Positions 1-6,800 of a stretch of DNA of 8,162 nucleotides are shown in pieces. The notes under the pieces were generated by a model that made no database searches, was not told where the DNA came from, and saw only the letters and a program-made list of their open reading frames with translations. Origin of the DNA: Phycisphaerae bacterium (GTDB lineage: Bacteria > Planctomycetota > Phycisphaerae > SM23-33); the NCBI GenBank assembly GCA_030754715.1, contig JASLZV010000065.1, positions 1 through 8,162 of the forward strand, in the 5' to 3' direction. Every line of letters begins with the position of its first letter. Within the stretch, counting starts at the first letter, position 1. The position numbers and the translations under genes were made by a program.

Positions 1-526
1 GTTCCGTAAGGCCATCGAGACCAATACGGTAGGGGACATGGTCAGGAGTATCGACCTGGTGGCGGGAGACTTCCATTACCTGCCGGCCGGTACGGTACAC
101 GCCCTGGGACCTGGCTTGGTGGTGGCCGAGGTCCAGACCCCATCGGACACCACCTACCGCGTGACCGACTGGGGACGCGGGCGCGAAATCCACGTGAACT
201 TTTCGTTGCGGTGCATTCATTTCGAACCGGCTGATGACCGGGCTCCCGGGGCGGAGGGCGAAACACTGCTGGTGACGGAGTTCTTCACGGTGGCCCGGCG
301 GGAGATAGGGGCTCACCAGGAATTCACGACACCAGCCGGCCGGTGCGCCGCCCTGATGCTGCTGGATGGTGCGGCGAATGTGAAGGTGCGACACGGCGGG
401 CCGGTGGAACGCGTTACCCGACTGGTGACTGGCGACACTGTACTCCTGCCGGCCGGGCTCCGGGGCGCTGCAATGGAGGCCGAGAAAGGCTGCAGGTTCC
501 TCGAAATCAACCTGCCGGAATCTTGA
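1..526 (+). CDS. manA: Mannose-6-phosphate isomerase, class I (C-terminal part; 5' end outside window)
   Basis: Type I phosphomannose isomerase interconverts mannose 6-phosphate and fructose 6-phosphate in the cytoplasm, linking central sugar metabolism to GDP-mannose and polysaccharide synthesis or mannose use. The frame is open from base 2, and 174 residues are visible before the TGA stop at 524-526. The cupin core is clear: PAGTVHALGPG carries the His that is a metal ligand in this family, followed by AEVQTPSDTTYRVTDWGR, which matches the family pattern E-[IV]-Q-x2-SDTTYR-x-[DY]-x-GR, including the conserved Arg residues. The remaining C-terminal ~100 residues form the second, less conserved cupin-like domain and end in LPES. 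The N-terminal part, including the first metal ligands, lies upstream of the window. An internal ATG at 38 is not the start, because homology-like sequence (FRKAIETNTVGD) continues upstream of it. The stop overlaps the next start by one base. Family assignment is secure; the physiological direction cannot be told. Confidence 0.93.
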   Translation, partial: FRKAIETNTVGDMVRSIDLVAGDFHYLPAGTVHALGPGLVVAEVQTPSDTTYRVTDWGRGREIHVNFSLRCIHFEPADDRAPGAEGETLLVTEFFTVARREIGAHQEFTTPAGRCAALMLLDGAANVKVRHGGPVERVTRLVTGDTVLLPAGLRGAAMEAEKGCRFLEINLPES

Positions 527-1302
527 TGAGTAAGGTACGCATACAAAAACTCCTGTCCGAACTTGGGGTGGCCTCGCGCCGGGCGATCGAACAGATGGTC
601 ATGGAGGGACGCATCGCGGTCAATGGCCACACTGTCGCCACCTTGCCGTGTTTTGTGGACGCCGACGTTGACGAAATTCGCGCCGACGGCAGGAGGGTCC
701 GCACGCCGGCGGGAGGTCGTAATGGTAGGATTGAGAACATTGAAAGGGTCTATTTCCTGCTGAACAAACCGCAGGGCGTAGTATGTACGCAGCATGACCC
801 GGCCGGCCGGCCCCGGGCCGTGGACTTGGTGCCTGCCGGCGGACGGCGCGTTTATTGTGTAGGCCGCCTGGATGTGCAAACTACCGGCCTGATCCTGCTG
901 ACCAACGACGGTCGGCTTACCCAGCAACTGACGCATCCGCGATACGGCGTGGTCAAGACGTACGTAGCGCAGGTGGAAGGGCGGCTGGACGAGAAGAATA
1001 TTGCGCGGCTCAAGCGGCCCACGCACCTAGACGGCCGGCGGACCGCTGGCGCTCAGGTAAAGGTGCTTCGCAAATCCCCTGATCGAAGCCTGCTGGAGAT
1101 CAAACTCCGAGAAGGCAGGAATCGCGAGATCCGGCGGACCCTCGCCCGCCTCGGACACAAGGTTCGAAGGCTCAAGCGGGTGGCTATCGGACCGGTCACC
1201 GACCGTGGGCTGAAGATCGGTAATTCCCGCCGTCTGCGCAAGGGCGAGGTGACATCGCTTCGCAGGGCCGCCGCCAGGGCCAATAGATCAGACAGCAATT
1301 GA
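526..1302 (+). CDS. rluB: RluB/RsuA-family rRNA pseudouridine synthase
   Basis: This enzyme of the RsuA/RluB/RluE/RluF family isomerises a specific uridine in rRNA to pseudouridine during ribosome assembly. The protein has 258 residues. Residues 2 to about 50 form an S4 RNA-binding domain (RIQKLLSELGVASRRAIEQM, then GRIAVNG). The catalytic domain follows, with FLLNKPQGVVCT at about 77-88, the active-site loop GRLDVQTTGLILLTNDG at 113-129 (catalytic Asp116), HPRYGVVKTY at 137-146 and the family signature EGRNREIRR at 197-205. The C-terminal tail is basic. The ATG at 526-528 is chosen because it places the S4 domain at the N terminus and shares its A with the manA stop (TGATG), which suggests translational coupling. 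A start further upstream at 343 in the same frame would only add manA antisense-frame sequence. The ribosome binding site is weak (GGA about 8 bases upstream), which fits coupling. RluB (23S rRNA) versus RsuA (16S rRNA) specificity is inferred from the EGRNR-type motif and length, and is not certain. Confidence 0.92.
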   Translation: MSKVRIQKLLSELGVASRRAIEQMVMEGRIAVNGHTVATLPCFVDADVDEIRADGRRVRTPAGGRNGRIENIERVYFLLNKPQGVVCTQHDPAGRPRAVDLVPAGGRRVYCVGRLDVQTTGLILLTNDGRLTQQLTHPRYGVVKTYVAQVEGRLDEKNIARLKRPTHLDGRRTAGAQVKVLRKSPDRSLLEIKLREGRNREIRRTLARLGHKVRRLKRVAIGPVTDRGLKIGNSRRLRKGEVTSLRRAAARANRSDSN

Positions 1303-1349
1303 CATTTTCCAATTTAGACACAGCGGTAGGGGGGCACTGGTTTACCGTT

Positions 1350-1384
1350 AAAAAAAACGCAGCGGTCCTTGTCGGACCGCCGCG
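1350..1384 (-). terminator. Intrinsic terminator of the PEP-CTERM gene
   Basis: Read on the minus strand, this is a hairpin with a 7-bp stem (GCGGTCC/GGACCGC, 1362-1368 with 1374-1380) and a 5-base loop. One mismatch and three further G-C pairs (1358-1360 with 1382-1384) extend it, and a run of eight T follows directly (A-run at 1350-1357 on the plus strand). It lies about 100 bases beyond the stop codon at 1483, in the right orientation to end that transcript. On the plus strand the hairpin is not followed by T, so it should not terminate the convergent rluB transcript by the intrinsic mechanism. Confidence 0.8.
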
Positions 1385-1482
1385 CCAGGTGAACATAAAG
1401 CAGCGGGCTAGGGGCTCATTCTTTTAAGAGCTCGCCGCATTATGGGGCAAAAGTAAGTCGCTTGTTATCCTTGCGCCTCCGA

Positions 1483-2874
1483 TTACTTCACGCGCCGGCG
1501 ACGCACGGTTCGCCTGCAGAGCACACCCAGGCCGCCAAAGGCCAGCAGGAGCATGGTGCCCGGCTCGGGGAGGTCTGCCTCCCGGGCGATGTAGATGCGG
1601 TTCTCCGGCAGGGCCACACCGTTCCACCACAGTTGGCCGCTGGCGTCGGCGAAAATCTCCAGGACGATCGGATCGATTTGGATTGCCGGGTCGTTCTGGC
1701 CGAAGTCAAAGAACTTTACGCTGTTGATTTCGCCTTCGGTAAAGGTTTCGTAATCGAAGTCTATACGGATGACCTGCTGGTCACCCCACTTTACAAGCAG
1801 TTGATCCGGATCGGAGGGGTCGTAATCATCGAATCCGCCCAGACCGGCAATCACTCCGCCGTCGGCCTCGTCCGTCGGGTAGGGTGCGCCGTCGTCGTAG
1901 TTGGTGCCATCCCGGCTGATGACGGCATCCTGATACAAATACGGATTGCCATGGCCGTCCGTCAGGGTGGCCGCGATCTTCGCAGGCGTCCTGTTGCCCC
2001 AGATCGCGTGATCTTTCAAAAGGTCGGTTGGGTCAGTGGGATCGACCTCACGCACCTCCATGGACGCAACCACGTCGTCAAACTCGATTTCATTGGCGTA
2101 GTAGTATGGCTCGTTCAGGTTCCAGTCGTAGCCTACTTCGACACCGCCGACGGTGTTGTAGTCAGGTGGACGCAGTTCCTCGCCGGCAGGCGCGTTGTAT
2201 GTCCACTGGATGTCGTTGCTGAGGGAAACCTGCGGGTTGGACCGGCTTGTACCGGTCGTGCCGCCTATGTAATCGACACTCGGATCAACCAATCTGCCGT
2301 CGTGGATGTAGATGTCCATCTTCACGCTGCCGGCAACGCCTGACGTGTGCGTGTCGTTGTTCACCCAGCCCATGGCCCAGCCGTTGCGATACATGTTGCG
2401 CTGCTGAAGCCTAGCCTGTTCCGTCGCGTCCTTGCCGACGAACTCGGGGGTAGTCATGTCCGTGTAGTCGTGGTTATCCCAGTGGCTGTACGACATGTAG
2501 AACGAGATGGTGTTGGCCTCCCCGTCATCCGTATTCATCCAGTAGGCTTCCGTGCTTGGGTCGCGGAAGCTATACGGGGCTGAATAATGGTCATCTCCAC
2601 TGGCCTCGCCAGGACGACGATTGTAATTGTGCTGTGTCGAAGCCGACACTGGCGTCCACCAGTTCTCCATGCAGCTGATCTGTGTGTCGCCGGGATTGAG
2701 AATTCCGTCAGTTTTGCTGTCGTAAAAGATATACCATTCGCGGACATAATCGGTCCGCCTAGGGCGGATGTCCGGGTACGGATCCGGTTCAAGAATCGCT
2801 CCCGGCAGCGCAGAGGACCATACCAACACAACCGCCATGGATACAATAATTGAGCGACTTGCCTTCCAATACAC
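1483..2874 (-). CDS. Exported PEP-CTERM sorting-domain protein, function unknown
   Basis: This is a 463-residue protein of no family I recognise. Residues 1 to about 26 form a signal peptide: Lys4 and Arg7, a hydrophobic core IIVSMAVVLVW (9-19), and a likely cleavage near SSALPGA (20-26). The C terminus is a textbook PEP-CTERM signal: LPEPGT at 435-440, a hydrophobic span MLLLAFGGLGVLC (441-453) and a basic tail RRTVRRRRVK (454-463). Such proteins are exported and processed by an exosortase/archaeosortase-type enzyme, usually in exopolysaccharide-producing Gram-negative bacteria. The mature region is rich in Asp, Tyr, Trp and Asn and poor in Cys, and looks like an all-beta extracellular protein. 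A short Asp/Pro stretch DPTDPTD lies roughly mid-protein. The GTG start is preferred because GGAGGT precedes it by six bases; the next in-frame ATG (2836-2838) would cut into the signal peptide. The gene is alone on its strand, convergent with rluB and divergent from the large hydrolase. No exosortase is in the window. Confidence 0.93.
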   Translation of the reverse strand: MYWKASRSIIVSMAVVLVWSSALPGAILEPDPYPDIRPRRTDYVREWYIFYDSKTDGILNPGDTQISCMENWWTPVSASTQHNYNRRPGEASGDDHYSAPYSFRDPSTEAYWMNTDDGEANTISFYMSYSHWDNHDYTDMTTPEFVGKDATEQARLQQRNMYRNGWAMGWVNNDTHTSGVAGSVKMDIYIHDGRLVDPSVDYIGGTTGTSRSNPQVSLSNDIQWTYNAPAGEELRPPDYNTVGGVEVGYDWNLNEPYYYANEIEFDDVVASMEVREVDPTDPTDLLKDHAIWGNRTPAKIAATLTDGHGNPYLYQDAVISRDGTNYDDGAPYPTDEADGGVIAGLGGFDDYDPSDPDQLLVKWGDQQVIRIDFDYETFTEGEINSVKFFDFGQNDPAIQIDPIVLEIFADASGQLWWNGVALPENRIYIAREADLPEPGTMLLLAFGGLGVLCRRTVRRRRVK

Positions 2875-2880
2875 TTGAGC

Positions 2881-2886
2881 ACCTCC
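2881..2886 (-). promoter_or_regulatory. Strong Shine-Dalgarno site deciding a GTG start
   Basis: The minus strand reads GGAGGT, six bases before the GTG at 2874. This perfect anti-16S complement is what supports GTG as the start of the PEP-CTERM gene rather than a downstream ATG. Confidence 0.85.
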
Positions 2887-2889
2887 GCC

Positions 2890-2905
2890 CGGCCGCGAGC
2901 GGCCG
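2890..2905 (-). promoter_or_regulatory. GC hairpin just upstream of the ribosome binding site
   Basis: CGGCCG at 2890-2895 and CGGCCG at 2900-2905 are separated by four bases, giving a 6-bp all-GC stem with a tetraloop on either strand. In the leftward mRNA it ends three bases before the GGAGGT site. It could help keep the ribosome binding site exposed or modulate initiation. The inverted repeat is certain; its role is inferred. Confidence 0.5.
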
Positions 2906-2973
2906 TGAGCACTGAGCTAAAGCACCTTTTCTTGAGCCGGCGACAGAGCTAGCCGCCTACCAAGCCATTCCTT

Positions 2974-3175
2974 GTCTATACATCGTTCGGAGGATAACCA
3001 AAAGGGGCTTGAGCCTTTCTGTCCCTTTCTCCTGTAGCCTCCGCATTTTCCAGCGAGCTGTTCTGCCACACCGGGTCTATACATCGTTCGGAGGATAACC
3101 AAAAGGGGCTTGAGCCTTCCTGTCCCTTTCTCCTGTAACCTCCGCATTTTCCAGCGAGCTGTTCTGCCACACCGG
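2974..3175 (-). repeat. Two tandem 101-bp direct repeats in the PEP-CTERM gene leader
   Basis: Copy 1 is 2974-3074 and copy 2 is 3075-3175. They abut exactly and differ at only two positions (T3018 versus C3119, G3037 versus A3138). The unit length is not a multiple of three, so a reading frame shifts between copies and coding use is unlikely. Each copy holds a CGGAGG/CCTCCG inverted pair (2988-2993 with 3038-3043; 3089-3094 with 3139-3144). Inside each pair lies a smaller AAAGG/CCTTT pair, so each unit can fold into the same stem with an inner hairpin; both differences lie outside the outer stem. The array sits inside the transcript predicted from the leftward promoter at 3236-3264. The strand given is that of this predicted transcript. 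I recognise no known riboswitch, tRNA or CRISPR repeat in the unit. Confidence 0.95.
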
Positions 3176-3235
3176 AAACAGTGAGCCTGCGTCCCTCAAC
3201 AACCGGTGGAGTCAGAGAACCTTATCTTGGCGGCC

Positions 3236-3264
3236 ATTGTATCTCGTATTCACAATCCTGTCAA
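3236..3264 (-). promoter_or_regulatory. Sigma70-type promoter reading left toward the PEP-CTERM gene
   Basis: On the minus strand a perfect TTGACA (3264-3259) is followed by a 17-base spacer and TACAAT (3241-3236), five of six matches to TATAAT. Upstream of the -35 box lies an A/T-rich stretch with A-runs at 3279-3284 and 3286-3290, at the distance expected for an UP element. Transcription would begin near 3229 and give a leader of about 355 bases containing both 101-bp repeats before the GTG at 2874. The match to consensus is direct; activity is inferred. Confidence 0.75.
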
Positions 3265-3446
3265 CCCCAAATACGGCGAAAAAACAAAAAGGCTGTATTT
3301 AAACAGGAAAAATCCGGCGAGATGGTTATGGAATAAGGCCTGTCCCTCCCGAAAATACCATCCGCACTCACGGCAGAGCAACCCGGAGCCCTCCGCTACT
3401 CGCCGAGGCCACACCAACCCTTGTCCCGAATCCGCCCCCCCGCCAA
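3265..3446. other. Intergenic core between two divergent promoters, no gene seen
   Basis: This stretch lies between the back-to-back promoter-like sites. Its left part is A/T-rich, with A-runs near 3281, 3288, 3300 and 3310 at roughly helical spacing, and an imperfect inverted repeat CTGTATTTAAACAG around 3293-3306. The right part is C-rich and shows no motif I can name. Short open frames cross it, but none has a ribosome binding site or a recognisable product. It is a natural place for regulator binding to both divergent genes, but no operator can be identified. Confidence 0.5.
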
Positions 3447-3476
3447 TGGACAAGACTGAGTTGGGGTGGGTATAAT
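3447..3476 (+). promoter_or_regulatory. Sigma70-type promoter reading right toward the large hydrolase
   Basis: TGGACA (3447-3452, five of six matches to TTGACA) is followed by an 18-base spacer and a perfect TATAAT (3471-3476). The predicted start of transcription is near 3483, about 416 bases before the ATG at 3899. No other -35/-10 pair of this quality was seen between here and the gene. Activity is inferred. Confidence 0.6.
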
Positions 3477-3482
3477 ATAACC

Positions 3483-3898
3483 CATGGCTGCGAACGGCAG
3501 ATTTCGCTTCGCCCCGCCAGGCTCGGCTGTTGCCTGTGAGGACACGCCCTACACGAATAGCGGCACGAACAACCTTCAAGATCCTTCGTAGGGCTTCCGG
3601 CCTTTTGTCGCGTGTTGCGCGGCGAAACCCAAAGCGCGATTTAGGCGGGAATACGAGCGTTTGTACAAGCCGCGTTCAGCGTCCGAGGTAGCCGTGTAAC
3701 CGAGTCAAAGCGTTTTTTGATGACGCCGAACGGGTTAGCCGGGCCCTTGGCGGCCCCGAGCCCGTGAAACAATGCCGGAAGAAGATAAAGAGCCCCCAGG
3801 GGGCGTTGCCGGACTCATGGCGCCTGCGGGATCCCCGGCAAGCCCATGGGGCCCCCGCCCCGGTCACCATGAACATCCAGACCAGAGGGAGACACAAG
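3483..3898 (+). other. Long structured leader upstream of the hydrolase gene
   Basis: About 416 bases separate the promoter-like site from the gene, with no recognisable protein. A 35-codon frame (3484-3591) opens with ATG almost exactly at the predicted transcript start and is followed by a weak 4-bp stem with TTTT near 3591-3606. Its product matches nothing I know. Close to the gene, three inverted repeats follow one another: GCCCCC-A-GGGGGC (3792-3804), TTGCCGG paired with CCGGCAA (3806-3812 and 3835-3841), and GCCC-ATG-GGGC (3842-3852). I could not match this to a known riboswitch class. Confidence 0.45.
3886..3891 (+). promoter_or_regulatory. Shine-Dalgarno site for the hydrolase gene
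   Basis: AGGGAG lies seven bases before the ATG at 3899. It favours this start over an in-frame ATG at 3869, which has no comparable site and would add ten polar residues (MNIQTRGRHK) ahead of the signal peptide. Confidence 0.75.
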
Positions 3899-6800
3899 AT
3901 GTTATTGACCACCAGAAAACCAATTGCCACAGGCATGCTTGTTATTACTGTTCTTGTCGCAGCCTGCGCGAGCGGCGGCGACCTTATTATCGACGATTTC
4001 GAGTCGGACCAACTGGAAGGCTGGTCGGGCGTTAATCTCAAGTGGGTTGACGGCGGCGGCAAGGAGCACGAAAAACAACTCTTCAAGTTATCCATCAACA
4101 AAGACCCCAAATACATCAAGCAGGGCGCCCAAAGCCTCCGCTTCGAGTGCTGGGCGGCCGAAGAAGAGGGCTACCTTCTGGTTGCCAAGCAGTTTTCGGA
4201 TGAGTTGCGCAAGAGGCTTGGGGAACCCGGCATCGCCCAGAACGACACGTTTACGATGTGGGTGTACTGCAAGAGCGGTACGGGCTTGATAGACATGCGG
4301 CTCTTCGCGCCGGGCGGCAAGATGGTGGCGGCGGGCCTGCCGATCAATTTCGAGGGGTGGAGACAGGTGACAGTAACCCCTGCCGACTGGAGGCTGGAGG
4401 GGCTGGGGAAAGAAACCGCAAGAGAGATCTGGGACAAACTCTATCTGTTCTATCCGTACTGCATCGGCAAGTTTGAGGTGTTCATAGACGACATGCGGTT
4501 TGTCTCGTCCAAATCCCTGGCAAAGCAGGCCGCCGCGTCGGCTCGCCCGTCGTTGCCGGATCGAAAAGACACGATTTATGCCGATTTCAGCCGGCAGAAG
4601 ACCAGCGGGCTGGAACTTCTGGAGTCAGACCCGAAATCCTCCACCGTTACAATCAAGGACCGAAAGAGATGCATCCTGTTGGACGGCCAGGCCGGCAGTT
4701 GGCGGCAGTTGTATTTAAGCGCCGACGACGAATTCCTTCCCGCCGAGGGCGGGCCGGTAGCGGTGACGATTGAGTATTTCGATCATGGGACGAATGACAT
4801 CGGGATGCGGATTCAGGCGGAAGGCAAGAATCGCCTCTATTACACGGCTCCGGGAACCACCCAGCAGAGCATCCTCAACACGCAGAAGGGCCTTTGGCGA
4901 AAGGATGTTTACTATTTTCCCAAGGCGTATTTTATCAACGCAGACGGAAAGAGAGACATCGGCCTGATGCTGAAGGGCAAGGTGTATCTGGCCTCGGTGA
5001 CGGTGCGAAAATTCTCGCCCCAGGCGCAGAAAGTGTGGGAGGAATTTTACAACGGCCAGATGGATGAGATGGCCGAGGGCTACTCGAACCTGGTGGTCGC
5101 CCAGGCGTATGCGATGGACGAGGTGCGGCAGGTTGCAAGGGCGACCGAACTGTTGGGCGTCAAAGCGGACAACGCCGCACTGAATACCGGATTGAAGCAG
5201 GTCGACGAGATGGTTTTGGGGCTCTACAAGAAGTATCAGGACATGTACTACAAGACCCGACCGGCCTATTGCGAAGGTAACTTCTCGCAGCAGGACAAGG
5301 ACAAGGCTGTAGCGGATTACCTGGATGCTGCGGCGAAGATTAAGGGACGGATAGACCAGTTGCGGCAGGCCGCACTAGCGGCCCTGGCGGGATTGGACAA
5401 GCAGGCCAGAGCGAAGCATCCCTGGCTGGCGAAGTTGGCGTTTGAGTTTCGTTCTTTTGAGCCGATAAAGCCCGGTGACCCGATCCCCATGGATGTCTTC
5501 GGCAAGCGGTACCTGATTGGCGTGCCCGGCACAACCAACGTCAGGCCGTCGGCCGTCCGGGCGTTTGGGGGGATCTTTACAAACAGGGGGCGGTCCAGCG
5601 GCTTCCTTCCGTCCTACTGCAAGGCCGAAGGTGAACGTGATTTCTCAGGGCTGGATGAGAACATGGAATTTGAAGCCCGGCAGTACGGTCTGCGGGGGAC
5701 GCTCTATCCGGTCTACGCCGGATGGTGCTGGCGGTGGCTTCCGAACTGGTTCAGGAAAAAATACGGGGATGCGATGCTTCCCCAGAGCCATGATGGACAC
5801 CTGGGGAAAGGCGGCGGCAACCGATTTCATCCTGCTTTCCGCAAGTTGTGGGTGGACTACGCTACCGCGTTGGGGACGCACCTGAAAGGCAATGACAATC
5901 TATTCATGGCGATGTTCCTGGGCGAGGCCTACAACAAGGTGCTCAGGAAGCCGGGCGATATCAGTGCAACGTTGGAAGATGGGTATTCGCCCATGGCCAG
6001 GAAAGCCCTGCGAGACCATCTGCAAAAGGAATACAAGACCATAGAGAATCTCAACAAGCAGTGGCAGACGACCTACAAGGACTTTGGGGCGATTGAACCG
6101 CCGGTGGGCGTGGAGAAGCGACGCCGGCTGACCCCGCTGATCTACGAGTTCGAAAAACTGCGCGAAGACAACTGGAACGAACTGCAGAATGAGGCCTTCG
6201 AGGCGTACAAAAAGGCCGACCCCACCCACCACGTGACCTCGATGGGGGGCAGCCGGTCGGAGTTCGACCCGGTGACGATAGACGTAAGCGGCTGCCACAG
6301 CGGGGGCTTTGGCCTCAGCCACCACTTTCCCTTCTCGATGATCCACTACTACAGCCTGAATCGGCTGTCGGGCAAGCCGCTTATTTGCAGGGAATACAAT
6401 ATCGTCGCGGATGAGGGGCGGATGGGCATCGCCACGACGCGGAGCGAACTGCGGGGCATCTCCGAGCGCGGCTTCTGGCAGACCAGCGCCTGGGGGCAAT
6501 CCGGCGCACTTCTGTTCTGCGTTGGCGCTGGCGAAGCCCGTGACAACATCCTTGCCAATGACGTAGGCATGAGCGTCATACGATGGTTCGCCGGCAACGT
6601 GCCGTTGATGAGGGACAAGTGGGACCGGCTGAGCAAGGTGTACACCGAAACCAAGGTTCCGCACTTCCGCGTGGGGTATCTGCGGGCGGAGCCGGAAGCC
6701 CTGAGCTCTAACGATGGTTGGGCCCGATATGGCTGCGTAAACTTCAAGGAAATGCACAAGGCGATGTTCGTGCAGCACTACAACCTGTTCTTCGTCGATG

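Noticed and set aside
343..525. Upstream extension of the rluB frame
   Set aside because: The extension overlaps manA in another frame, and the S4 domain begins right after the ATG at 526.
313..1026. 237-codon open frame on the minus strand
   Set aside because: It is antisense to manA and rluB, both clearly recognised on the plus strand.
1462..2343. 293-codon open frame on the plus strand
   Set aside because: It is antisense to the PEP-CTERM gene, which has a signal peptide, a sorting tail, a perfect ribosome binding site and a terminator. The plus frame is compositionally odd (Val-rich) and has none of these.
3040..3075. Sigma54-like -24/-12 element on the minus strand (TGGCAG...CGCTG)
   Set aside because: The spacing between the GG and GC elements is one base too long, and the TTGC part is absent.
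2917..3170. Short minus-strand frames across the tandem repeats
   Set aside because: The 101-bp period shifts the reading frame between copies, and the translations are low-complexity products of the repeat without a ribosome binding site or family match.
2974..3175. CRISPR array
   Set aside because: There are only two abutting 101-bp copies, with no spacers, no short 25-37-bp repeats and no cas genes.
3250..3579. 109-codon minus-strand frame
   Set aside because: It covers both promoter-like sites, has no ribosome binding site and its product is unrecognised; best read as chance.
3786..3804. Minus-strand terminator (GC hairpin followed by T-rich TCTTTATCTTCTT)
   Set aside because: The arms leave almost no loop, the T tract is interrupted, and no minus-strand gene ends here.
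5480..5640. Possible frameshift or gene boundary inside the hydrolase gene
   Set aside because: Reading codon by codon from 3899 to 8161 gives an unbroken frame with sensible sequence on both sides, so no break is supported.
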